NCBI GenBank assembly: GCA_020091685.1
Contig: CM034601.1
Span: 2,170,920 to 2,234,919, forward strand
Length of the DNA stretch: 64,000 nt
Reading direction: 5' to 3'
Source: Lutjanus erythropterus
Taxonomy: Eukaryota; Chordata; Actinopteri; Lutjaniformes; Lutjanidae
Positions 54,701-62,800 of the stretch are shown piece after piece. The notes beneath the pieces were generated by a model. That model made no database searches. It was not told the origin of the DNA and saw only the letters and a program-made list of their open reading frames with translations. The position numbers and the translations under genes are program-made. Each line of letters starts with the position of its first letter. The first letter of the stretch is position 1.

Positions 54701-55745
54701 CGGCACTCTTCAGATGAGACAAAAACACTCCACCACCTCACTCTGATCAGAAAAACGATTTCAGAGACTCTCAAACGTTCATTCTTTAAATAAACGATTC
54801 AACATTTTTTATTCACATTCCTGCAGAGAATATATGAGAAGATCGATGCAGCAGCTGAACAAAACTAACAACTGTGATATTTATTTTATTTATTTTGAAA
54901 AGTTATTTTTTTAACTGGAACACAGCCAGAACATAAAAACTACAGATCAGTGAAAGAAAGAAGAGCATGTGATTTAACACCCAGGTCAAGAAAAACAGCC
55001 CCGCACCTGTTTTATCATCAAATCATTTTATTTTTTTACATAAATGGTTCATTTATTTTCTGTTCATTTATGCATTTATGTTTATGTTCATTTTGTGGAA
55101 ATTCCCTTATTTATGTTATTTCAGAGGATAAATGAGAAGCCAGGAAGCTATTAGCTTAGCTTAGCTTATTTTAGCTTAGCACTAATCCCAGAAGCAAAGG
55201 AAACAGTTAGCGTAGCTCTGTCCAAAGGTTTCTGAATCTCAGCAGTTAACATGTTATACTTCAGTTCGTCACAGTTATTAAATATTTGCCTGAATTATCT
55301 CGAGGCCCTTAACTTCTGATATTCACATAATGTTAGTGGCCGTTCATTCACGGTACTTTGACTTTTCTTTTACTGATTTTCCATAAATATGTTTAATATT
55401 TAGACTAAATGGTTGTAGATGACATGTGGTTATGACCTGTTTTGTCATTTTGATCAGTGGTTTCCATCACTGTCACTATTTTCTTTGCATATTTCAGTAA
55501 TAGGCTTTATAAATCTGAATGCATTATTATTTTTGTCATATTTTCCCTGAACAGTTGTTGTTTACAAAGACTCAAAGGCAAAAATAAAATAAGGAAATTA
55601 AATAAGAATATTCACCAAATGAATTAAAACATTATAAGCAGGGCTGCTGTGTTTGATTTTATTATACTATACTATATACTATATATTATACAAATTCTCA
55701 CTTTTTATTGATTTATCTTTTTATTCCAGGTTCAAAGAAATCTGA
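38185..55745 (+). CDS. slc37a2: Glucose-6-phosphate/phosphate exchanger SLC37A2 (18 coding exons, 499 aa)
   Basis: SLC37A2 is a 12-helix major-facilitator protein of the ER membrane that exchanges sugar phosphates (glucose-6-phosphate) for inorganic phosphate. Eighteen exons, listed individually, join in frame to 1,500 bases. MKSSLAPG...FSRDSW matches the SLC37A2 N terminus; helix 1 with YHLSRKPISIVK follows; three N-glycosylation sequons (NCS, NIT, NVT) lie in the first luminal loop (residues about 53-72). The family block GNWFGKGKRGFIMGVWNSH spans exons 6-7. A variable acidic cytosolic loop (residues about 231-290) separates the two six-helix halves. Length and every exon agree with human SLC37A2 (501-505 aa). 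The neighbour ccdc15 in the same orientation is also conserved. SLC37A1 is the nearest alternative, but SLAPG, the short central loop and the KEI ending favour SLC37A2. Confidence 0.97.
39129..39389 (+). mobile_element. 'gctgcaactaatgatt' MITE, copy 5
   Basis: GGCTGCAACTAATGATAAAT at the left, TTGTTGCAGCTCTG at the right, with the AAATGTCTTGTTTTACCC core. Confidence 0.72.
40425..40735 (+). mobile_element. Decayed hAT-type MITE
   Basis: 'GTCAGGCCTCCTCCAAAGAG', 'GGTGAAATATTGGATAATTC' and 'AAGAAGTTTAGAGGGGAAAT' are typical of a common fish non-autonomous element whose ends resemble 'cagtggttctcaacc' (memory). Ends here are worn. Confidence 0.5.
41238..41319 (+). CDS. slc37a2: slc37a2 coding exon 2
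   Basis: Residues 20-47: transmembrane helix 1 (RSFILLLTFIFYTAYHL) and SRKPISIVK. Donor AAG|GTGACC. Confidence 0.96.
41320..42015 (+). other. slc37a2 intron 2
   Basis: 696 bp, no element recognised. Confidence 0.7.
42016..42106 (+). CDS. slc37a2: slc37a2 coding exon 3
   Basis: Residues 48-77 plus one base; first luminal loop with sequons NCS, NIT and NVT, ending TWCDWAPF. Confidence 0.95.
42420..42442. repeat. (CA)n tract
   Basis: 23 bp of CA. Confidence 0.9.
42544..43055. mobile_element. Foldback MITE, Angel-like family, copy 5 (complete)
   Basis: 512 bp from TTAAAGGGATAGTTCACTC to GGTGAACTATCCCTTTAA, with TTAA at both edges. Two long arms fold on each other and contain the same CCACACACACCCAGTTCAGA and GGAGATTCTGCGACACTGTT words seen in the other copies. 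Confidence 0.85.
43410..43488 (+). CDS. slc37a2: slc37a2 coding exon 4
   Basis: Residues 78-103 plus two bases: DQDNYQTLFGVLDN and helix 2, CFLVAYAIGMFF. Donor CAG|GTCTGT (AG|GTCT). Confidence 0.95.
43577..43712 (+). CDS. slc37a2: slc37a2 coding exon 5
   Basis: Residues 104-149: SGIFGERLPLRYYLSVGML, helix 3, and the start of helix 4 ending YYAFVQ. The first intron of 88 bp (43,489-43,576) is the shortest in the gene. Confidence 0.96.
44017..44483 (+). mobile_element. PIF/Harbinger-like MITE with Myb-like coding remnant
   Basis: Ends ATGCTTTCCACTGCAGGAAC and GTTCCTGCTTTAGGTGGAAA form an imperfect inverted repeat. Inside, 44,161-44,436 encodes YNRWTNSQVQTLLNIYTEDK on the plus strand, reminiscent of the W..eEv..LL.iy.e Myb/SANT domain of the Harbinger DNA-binding partner. 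No DDE transposase is present. Confidence 0.5.
45240..45283. repeat. (CA)n microsatellite
   Basis: 44 bp of CA. Confidence 0.96.
45535..45805 (+). mobile_element. 'gctgcaactaatgatt' MITE, degraded copy
   Basis: Keeps GAGTGATGTCTTCAGATTG, AAAACCCAAACATATTCAAT and CATCACATTTGAGAAGCTG in family order; both ends worn. Confidence 0.5.
46028..46383. mobile_element. 'ccgataccaatac' dispersed element
   Basis: Left edge GATAGGGATGAGTTGTGTTG, right edge AACCGATACCAATACTGACT then ATCAGATCAGTTCATCCTTA. The edges are imperfect inverses (AGGGATGA / TTCATCCTT), as in a common fish DNA element. Confidence 0.45.
47509..47585 (+). CDS. slc37a2: slc37a2 coding exon 6
   Basis: Residues 150-174 plus two bases: VMNGLMQTTGWPAVVACVGN then WFGKG. 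Acceptor CTCTGCAG. Confidence 0.96.
47586..48490 (+). other. slc37a2 intron 6
   Basis: Contains a fragment of the 'tgctaagctaggctaacc' repeat (about 48,235-48,320). The rest is unassigned. Confidence 0.7.
48491..48657 (+). CDS. slc37a2: slc37a2 coding exon 7
   Basis: Residues 175-230 plus one base: KRGFIMGVWNSHTSVGNILG, helices 5 and 6. Donor GAAA|GTCAGT. Confidence 0.96.
49145..49420 (+). repeat. slc37a2 intron repeat, copy 1
   Basis: 'CACTTTACCCAGCAGCTGGA', 'GACTTCTTGAACCTTTTCAG' and 'TGTACATTTACTGCTACAAG' recur in two other introns of this gene. Confidence 0.6.
49587..49798. mobile_element. Complete hAT palindromic MITE with 8-bp target duplication
   Basis: 212 bp from CATCGTTTCCTAATCCTGAT to GATTGGGAAACGCTG. 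The two arms of about 84 bp are inverted repeats with only about five mismatches, around a short centre near 49,690. Perfect GTTTAGAG duplications flank it at 49,579-49,586 and 49,799-49,806, diagnostic of hAT integration. Confidence 0.88.
50097..50134 (+). CDS. slc37a2: slc37a2 coding exon 8
   Basis: Residues 231-243: KPEDVNCTPPQHH, equivalent to human HPEDVDCAPPQHH. 38 bases. Confidence 0.95.
50218..50367 (+). CDS. slc37a2: slc37a2 coding exon 9
   Basis: Residues 244-293: variable acidic cytosolic loop SEQESGETEPLLQNSS, ending AISFCGALSIP. The EPLL run resembles an acidic dileucine sorting motif. Confidence 0.95.
51165..51320 (+). repeat. slc37a2 intron repeat, copy 2
   Basis: 'TTCACTTTACCCAGCTGCTG', 'GAGAACTTGTTGAACTTTTT' and 'CTGGAGTGTTTTCTTTTTCT' parallel copies 1 and 3. 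Confidence 0.6.
51511..51538. repeat. (GT)n tract
   Basis: 28 bp of GT. Confidence 0.92.
51622..51712 (+). CDS. slc37a2: slc37a2 coding exon 10
   Basis: Residues 294-323 plus one base: GVVEFSLCLLFAKLVSYTFL then YWLPLYISNV, helix 7; nearly identical to human. Confidence 0.97.
51725..51771. repeat. (CA)n microsatellite, 12 bases after a splice donor
   Basis: 47 bp of CA filling much of the 121-bp intron 10 of slc37a2. Confidence 0.96.
51834..51896 (+). CDS. slc37a2: slc37a2 coding exon 11
   Basis: Residues 324-344 plus one base: AHFEAKEAGDMSTLFDVGGI then M. Confidence 0.96.
51897..52263 (+). other. slc37a2 intron 11
   Basis: 367 bp AT-rich, no element recognised. Confidence 0.7.
52264..52349 (+). 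CDS. slc37a2: slc37a2 coding exon 12
   Basis: Residues 345-373: GGILAGLVSDYTGGRATTCG then VMLLAAAPM, with the MFS-type DYTGGR loop after helix 8. Confidence 0.96.
52350..53272 (+). other. slc37a2 intron 12
   Basis: Contains intron repeat copy 3 (52,735-52,870). The rest is T-rich and unassigned. Confidence 0.7.
52735..52870 (+). repeat. slc37a2 intron repeat, copy 3
   Basis: 'TTCACTTTTCCCAGCTGCTG', 'CAGGAACTTTTTGAACTTTT' and 'CTCTACATTTACTGTGATCA'. Confidence 0.6.
53273..53321 (+). CDS. slc37a2: slc37a2 coding exon 13
   Basis: Residues 374-389 plus one base: LFLYNSIGQRSLGTTI. Confidence 0.94.
53509..53582 (+). CDS. slc37a2: slc37a2 coding exon 14
   Basis: Residues 390-414: MLLLCGGLVNGPYALITTAV then SADL, helix 10. 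Confidence 0.96.
53694..53772 (+). CDS. slc37a2: slc37a2 coding exon 15
   Basis: Residues 415-440 plus one base: GTHESLRGNSRALSTVTAII then DGTGSI. Confidence 0.96.
53773..54325 (+). other. slc37a2 intron 15
   Basis: 553 bp, no element recognised. Confidence 0.7.
54326..54423 (+). CDS. slc37a2: slc37a2 coding exon 16
   Basis: Residues 441-473: AALGPLLAGIISPTGWNNVF then YMLITADVLACL, helices 11-12. Confidence 0.97.
54527..54591 (+). CDS. slc37a2: slc37a2 coding exon 17
   Basis: Residues 474-494 plus two bases: FLSRLVYKEAQGWCGRAPRV then R. Donor GG|GTGAGG. Reading through the donor gives Gly then an immediate TGA at 54,593-54,595. Confidence 0.94.
54592..55729 (+). other. slc37a2 intron 17
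   Basis: Contains a reversed fragment of the 'gcttagcttagctta' repeat (55,139-55,245). Otherwise AT-rich unassigned. Confidence 0.7.
55730..55745 (+). CDS. slc37a2: slc37a2 coding exon 18 (terminal, 16 nt)
   Basis: Completes Gly495 and adds FKEI then TGA, matching the human ending GYKEI. Acceptor TTTTATTCCAG. Confidence 0.9.
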
Positions 55746-56006
55746 AAGAATCACACAAACTGGGAACAAAACACACAAAAAGACGGAGACGACGGTGCAG
55801 CCGACGTCACCGTACGGCGGTACGACCTCTGTCCATTCAGGCTGAATGGAAGCGAAGCGACTGGTGGAAGATTCAAGGCACTAAAGTGACGATTGAAGCC
55901 GCCTTCTTATTGTAAAACACAGAGACAAATATGCCTTTATAGAGACAAAGCTTTTTTTATGACTAATCTCCTCATTCTGACTTGTTTGTTTTAATATTCT
56001 TTTATC

Positions 56007-56012
56007 ATTAAA
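56007..56012 (+). other. Candidate slc37a2 polyadenylation signal
   Basis: ATTAAA followed within 40 bases by a GT/T-rich element (TTGTCTTTTTGTGTCTCC). A canonical AATAAA at 56,654-56,659 is the alternative distal site. Confidence 0.45.
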
Positions 56013-57384
56013 TTGTATATACTGTGCATTTTCTTAATTTTGTCTTTTTGTGTCTCCTTAGTTACTTTGTCCTTTAGGTCCATAATATTTCACATGATTG
56101 TTTGGTGGCATTTGTAGTATTTTAGATGATATTTAGTCATTAAAGTGTTGATCTATGATGCTAAATACACTGATAGTTCACACATGTCAGGGTGCACTCA
56201 GGTTCAGACACTGAGCCCCAGATTCCTCCTTGATGGTGGTTTTGTTGGAAAACAACCACTGGTGTCTGATTGACAGTCAAACTGTACAAAACTTTGGATA
56301 AAAAATCTTAATGCAGCCATTTCCATAAGCAGCCTAGACTGCATTTACTTTGACATAAAGCACAAAATATGCAGCAAAATAAAATTATGAAATTGATGAG
56401 TCACTGTGAGAAGACGGAGAAAAGATCTGTTACTCCCATAATGGTCATTTACTGCAGTTTCAACCCAACAGTATCACCTGAAACTCTGCCCCCATGTAGC
56501 ATTTATGAGCAGCACATAAACATTTATTATTACACGGCTTTTTAAATTTCTTGATTTTGATTGGTCAACTACAGGTCTGTTATTTCTGGATAACAAACTG
56601 TTGCTATGATGAACAGGCCGTTGCTATGGATGCAGTCCTGATCAGTCCAGAGCAATAAATATTTTTTAAATCACTAAAATTTTCTTTAAATTCATATCAT
56701 ATCAATGAAGGATGGAGAAACAAGAAAAAAAACATTTATGGAGAGAACTAGCTGATGAAGAACAAACTTTAAAGCTGAAAACTTCAGCTCTTTTTTCATT
56801 TTTCTCGTGCTTGTGAGCTCTACAGGATGAAATTCACACATATTGTCAAGAAGCAACAGTTGGATTTTACTTTTTGCATCATTACAAGAAAAGAGGGCAA
56901 ACCTCCGACACACATGACCACCGTCTGTTTAATGACAGTAAATATAAGTTAATAAGACAAATGATTCCCTGAGACTCAGAGGATCATATGGCACTATTTC
57001 CATTTAGGCTTTATTTTAAAAAGAACCTGCAGTAACATTATATACCATCATAATTATAGTGGTTGGTCTCATTTAATGGATCCGTTTCCAGCTACCAGTT
57101 CAGAGTTTTGTACCACTGCAAAACATTTCTCTAAAATAAAATGAAATATACAAGGGACACTCAAAACATTTTTAAAGGTCTAAAACAAACAAACAAACGA
57201 GTAGTCAGGCCTTGACTTGTCTGAAAGGCAGTTTTACAGGAATGACGATCTAACAATAAGAAAAAAGTAAACAGAAGCCACAGCAGCAGAAACTCTGGAG
57301 GCCCACTGCTCCAAAAATACACCTCCCCTCCCTCCTGTCCGTGGTTCTGAATCTGTTCAGGTTAACTGCAGTAAAACTCTCATG

Positions 57385-58055
57385 AACATTTAAAATTTCC
57401 CTGCAGCAGTAAAATCACTTGAAATGCAACTTTGTGTGAGGTCTGACAGACGGCCTGCTGATTCAGAACCACGGTCAGAGCCAGCAGACGCTAAACTAAC
57501 AACTGCAGGGAGAGTCTGTACTTTCGGAGCAGGGGGGTCCCACTTTTTTTTTTTCCTCGGGGAAAAGACCCCCAGACCTCCTGCTTTGGTTCAAAAATCC
57601 TTCCTATTTTTCTAACATTGAAAATTTCCCTGCAACAGTAAAATCGCTTGTAACGACATTCAGTGTGAGGTCTGAAAGATGTGGGATGAGGCAGAGTTTG
57701 TACTTTAGGAGCAATCGGTGTTTGTTTTTGGGATAACAGGCTGTTGGACAAATGTGCAGTTTTCCCAAGAGACTCCCATTTTCACACTTCTCCAAATTTC
57801 TCCCAGTTTACAACAAATTTTCACATTTTCCCCTCCTTTTTTTCTAAGAGCTTTGAAAAACTTTTATTTCATTTTCTGTGCTCTTGTAATCAAATGCATC
57901 ATTTGCAGGCATCTGTTTGTAAAAAAATTGTCTATGTTACTTATTATTTCATTTTTATTCTTTAAAAGTCAGCAGAATGCAGCAAACAAAGTCTTTGAAA
58001 GTCTTTTTTTTTTTCAGGGGAAGGATCCTCAGACCTCCCACTTGGGTTTCAAAAC
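57385..58055 (+). repeat. Diverged direct duplication
   Basis: The unit at 57,390-57,600 (AAATTTCCCTGCAGCAGTAA, GTGTGAGGTCTGACAGAC, CAGACCTCCTGCTTTGGTT) is repeated at 57,618-58,055 (AAATTTCCCTGCAACAGTAA, GTGTGAGGTCTGAAAGAT, CAGACCTCCCACTTGGGTT). The second unit carries about 230 extra bases before its last part. Confidence 0.55.
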
Positions 58056-59392
58056 AGGCCTTCAGTTCAAGAAGACAGAACAACAGATCTTCAGAACAAA
58101 AAAAAGTGCACACCATTATCTACATTTTTACAATTCATCAGATCGAGATTACAAAGCCGTGAGAAAGACAGATATTCTTGGCTGAGATATGCAGCCTATG
58201 ACAGCAGGCTTTTTTCTGTGTTTTTGTGTTGACATCCAGAACATCTATGAACAAGTTTGACTTTAGACATGATCAGACACACGTCATGCAACTTTGCTGG
58301 AAGCATCGTGAGACTTTAACGAGTAAACTAAAGCCCACGTTCACTAAAGCTTTGCTTAGAGCATCTAGAACCTTCCTAGAACCTAGAATCTAGAAGTTTC
58401 AAAACATTTTTCTAAAAATTAATGACTAAATCTGCAACAAAGTTCAAGTCCAGAAAAGCACATTATTAGTCTTTAGTTTAACTAAAACAAAAAACAAAAA
58501 ACAATGAAGCAGTGAAAAAAGGGACAGAAACACAAAAACAGAAATCTGTTGTGTGAAAAAAAAACCCCGAACAGAACGTGGTGAGTTCAGGACCTTGAAA
58601 GTGAGTTGTGATCATGTTTTATTACATCTTGGGTCTTAGTTTTGTAGTTTTATCATAGACTGTATAATAAATAGTGGACAGAGCCTCTGTGATGGTTGTC
58701 GTCATCTCAGCAGCTCCTGACTCAGCTTCCTCCCAGCTGATCCAAAAAAGAGGTGGAGCGTGAGAGGAGGCGGGCCGCCACCTGCGACAGAACCCACCTT
58801 TTCCGTAATGAATTATTTAGAACTTCAAGCCTCGATATAATTTAAACTGTACTTGTATTTTGAACTTAAAACCTCACCATGGTGACGGGAAAGGAGGCGA
58901 CAAAAGCTGCCCTCATATGAGCTCCTGCCTCCAGATCAACCAGCAACATTCAACTGAAATAGTGCGGTTTCAACCAGTAGAGGGCAGTCATGATGCATAT
59001 TTATAATGTGATTTTGCACTTTGTCGGTTAAAACAGGCCAAGAAAGAAAAGCAGCTGATCAGACAGGTTGTAAACAAACCCTCAGGGCAGACAAACTTAT
59101 TTAGGAAGAGAAGATAAAGGCAGATGGATGATAATCTTGTGCATCGAGCAACAAGTGAGCTCACTTTTGGTTTTAATAGTTTGCATAAACTGTGTTCCCA
59201 GATCTCAGCTAGTACTTTGGTGCGTTCACTGTCATCATAGTGGATAGAAATGATGACTAAAACTGCAATAATGGTGAGACCCAAGGTGTAATAAAACAGA
59301 TCTATCCTTTAAAAAACTACAGCGAAGAAATCAAAAGCTGGAACATGAAAGTTCTGCTACATCCCTTCATTTTGACTGCATATTTATTTAGA

Positions 59393-59398
59393 CAGGCT
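59393..59398 (-). other. Candidate pou2f3 polyadenylation signal
   Basis: TTTATT on the plus strand, so AATAAA on the minus strand, about 455 bases after the pou2f3 stop. Confidence 0.3.
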
Positions 59399-59851
59399 CG
59401 CAGTACGCAACACAGGACCACATCAAATTCACTAACACAACACTAACTATAATATGAACATGAAAACATATAATAACAACTTGTGAGACCATTGTAGCGC
59501 AGTAAAAGCTTTGTGAATCCTTCGCCTTTCAAACAGGTGAGTCTCAGCAGCCACAGGTGAGACTTCTCATGTCGTGAGTGTGTTTTTCTGTGTATTCTTC
59601 ATCCTTGCAGCTGATCTACGCAGAGAAAAGAGTCACATGGGCACAAAGCAAACAGCTGGATGCTGTTCAGACTGAGTGTGTGACAGCGTTGTGTTGTTTT
59701 GCAGTCCTCTGCTGTTTTGTCTCGTCGGTCCATCTAAGGTTTAACCTGTAGTTGTGACCCTGTTCATAACAGGGACGTTGTGTTACTTCAGAGTACATCC
59801 TTCTTAAACAAAACAGCCTTCAAAAGCTTCAAATGATACAGTTCATGTTTC

Positions 59852-59891
59852 TCAGTGATGATACGCAGCGTGATTCCACCGGTACCAGGAC
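59852..59891 (-). CDS. pou2f3: pou2f3 terminal coding exon
   Basis: One base completing Gly, then [12 protein letters not shown] and TGA. The SWYRWN signature is diagnostic for the POU2F3 C terminus. Acceptor TCCTCTCAG. Confidence 0.9.
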
Positions 59892-62800
59892 CTGAGAGGA
59901 CAAAGAGACGATCACAGCATTATTTCATTTAGACAAAGAAAACTTCACTCCATTCAGCAACAGTCAGTTAGTTTAAGGAATATGGCAACATTTGGGGAAA
60001 TATTCTTCTTTGGTTTCTTGTAGAGACTTAGATGAGAAGATCAATGTCACTTTCAAGTTTGTCCAAAGTTACTGCACCGACCAAGAAACAGTCTGACACC
60101 TGGTCGCTCCGCAAAACCTACAAAATATGGATTTTACACCGTTCTTTGTACGGATTAAACACATGAGATATAACATGTTAATCAGAGGTGCTTTTGTCAA
60201 CTTGTGGACTGAGCTGGTTTAACCATTTCCCTCTGTTTCTAGTCCTTATGCTAAGCTAAGCTAAGCTAAGCTAACTGTCTCCTGGTGGTAGCTTCGTATT
60301 TAGCCTGCAGACATGAGAGTGATGTTGATCTATCAAAATACACATTTATTTTCAGCAAGTTTCCTAAAGTTTAGATATTTCTTTAAATAATGCATGAGAA
60401 AAGGATTAAACGTAATGATGGTTGTCTTGTCTTATCGTAGCTGTGAGGGCTTCTGCTTTAAAAACTGTTTTAGTCTTAAAATGAATCATTTAACATCGTG
60501 GGAAACACTTTCATTCAGATGAGAAGAATGAGACGACACACACAGCCAGTCTGACTCTGTCTAATACTGACAGAAATCTGCAAAAATCTTCATTTGTGTA
60601 AAATCTGAAGCATATTTATGTTATGTGATTGTTTCTTGACTTTAACCAGTAACTTTTTTGAGGCTCCACTCTGTGTTTCTAGAGGCGGGGCACTGACCAC
60701 CCCTGATAATCTGATTGGCCACCCCAAAGGCCACTCAGTTATACTCTAGTATGATTGGCTGTCAGCCCAGTGAGAGGAGGGACTTTAGAATATTTATAAA
60801 TGTGTATTGTCTTCAATTATGTAGCCCACTTCTAATGTTTTACGAGGTTAATTTATTTTATGGATCATTTGACAAAACAACATTGTATAATAAGATGTTA
60901 GCCGTTCTACTCACAATAAAAAAAACATATAAAAACTATATGCAGCAAATGGGCAAGTAAATAATACATTGAAATTATAAACCATAAAAATAAAATTGTT
61001 TTCCATGGTGAAATTCTGAGGAAAGAGACGAACAGCGGCACAGTGTCTTTTTAAGGACTTACAGTGTGTAAACTTATGCTAATCTGATACACATACTGCA
61101 GAAGTCAGCGCCCCACTTGTCCAACTCGTGGCCTTCACCGGTTGCTTGGCAACAACTCTGAGCCAACAAACAGTCCTGCAAGGCCGATGATAAAAGCTAC
61201 GTCCTGAGCCCAGAACCATACCAGATAACAGATGATTCTGCGTTCATCACGTGATGCTCAGTGGCCTAAAAAGCATTTCCACTTTATACAATCACTAGAA
61301 AACGGTAACAAATCCCCCGAAATGACTCTTTTCATTATCAGAACTGGATCCAGTCTAGAAGGACTCTACTGAGCACGAGGCAGTATGAAAGAATGGGTTC
61401 TGAAATCTATACCACAGCAAATATATCTTTTAAAATTAATTTATTTTATTTAAAAAATATATTTTTGTTGTTCCTTCACCTGCCACAAGAGGGAGCTTGC
61501 GTACCACCAGTGGTTCACACACCACAGTTTGAGAATCCAGGCCCTGGTTAAAACTTAACCAATTTCAAACTGTCTAAGTTTGATATCAATCCTCTCGTCT
61601 CATTTTCACAAAGAAAGTAAATATGCTTTAGAAAATATTAAACTATACCTTTAATATTCAGTTAACAAGTTTTAAATGCGTTAGGTGAAACGGGTCATGT
61701 TAAAGTCTACGAGAGAAAAGTGCTCCACAGGGGTGTTTTGGGGTACGTGTGTCTTACCCTGGTGTGCTATAGGACGCTGGGTTGACCTGAGACGTTAAAG
61801 AGGCGGAGGCAGCGGACAGACTGTTGGGAGACGCCTCACGGCTCACACTGTTCGGAGATGAATTTGATGAAACTGGAAGGAAAAAGTCAAAACATTGTTG
61901 AATACGCATTCACATAGATTAACTGTTTACATCACAGATGAAAATGTTTTGTTAGTCAAGAATGAAACTAATGTTGAAAAATGCAGCATTAATGTTGGTT
62001 ACGTATGTTAAACCCCAGTGTCAGTCACAGTAAAGTTGATCATGATCAGGCTCTTTATCAATAGAATGTAGGAAACAGTACTGACCTCCTCCTGAAGCCA
62101 GAGGGCTGTAGGATCTGGATGCTGAGGCCTGAAACAGTGTAAACATGGATGAGATAAAGCTGTTAACATATATTTGCCAGAGAGCTGCAAGAAACTTTAC
62201 TTCACCTGCAAAACGTGCATGAACAGACTTTTTTCTTGTTTTAATTAATGGTGATGTAAAGGAATAGTTGATGGGGCTTGTTTGTTTTAACAACATCCAG
62301 ACTCCAGCTTCACATGTAACACACAGACATTATACATGACAGAGACTGACGTTTTACACAGCTCACCATTCTGGAGTTGTAGCTGTGTGATTTGACCGGT
62401 AAACTGGCCACCGGGCAGTAGATCCTCTTCTCCTTCTGACGCCGATTACAGAACCAAACTCGAACCACCTCCTTCTCCATGGACAGCTGCTCTGAGATCA
62501 GGGTTATCTCCTCAGAGTTGGGTTTGGGGTTCTGAAAGACAAGAATGTTCATGATTTCTTCACGAGTCCTTCCCCAGAGCCGCAGTGGTAGGAACTACTT
62601 TCTCTACGCAGCAGAATTTGAATTTTTCAAACGTATATTTTTTGGTGCTTTGCGCACCTCAAGCCATTAGAGTGAAGGCAGATTAGGTTTGGTTGAGGCA
62701 ACAAACCTACCTGGTTAGGTTATGAAACAAAACTACTTGGTTAGGTTTAAGGAAACATCACGGTCTGCCTCCGTTATGCAGGTGTAAATAGCCATATTTA

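Larger units (their letters stand above)
55746..59851. other. Intergenic between convergent slc37a2 and pou2f3
   Basis: Holds the slc37a2 3' UTR (polyadenylation candidates ATTAAA 56,007 and AATAAA 56,654), a diverged direct duplication at 57,385-58,055, a dispersed-repeat-like segment from 58,655 ('CATAGACTGTATAATAAAT') to about 59,020, and the pou2f3 3' UTR. A minus-strand AATAAA lies at 59,393-59,398. No protein-like frame. Confidence 0.7.
59892..61757 (-). other. pou2f3 last intron
   Basis: Contains a full-length 'tgctaagctaagctaa' element (59,968-60,378). On the 61,470-61,548 side it has a hAT-type end reading 'CACAGTTTGAGAATCCAGG' then CCCTG. Otherwise unassigned. Confidence 0.7.

Noticed and set aside
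57718-58185. 155-codon plus-strand frame between slc37a2 and pou2f3
   Set aside because: Very Phe/Ser/Lys-rich translation of T-rich DNA inside a diverged duplication; not protein-like.
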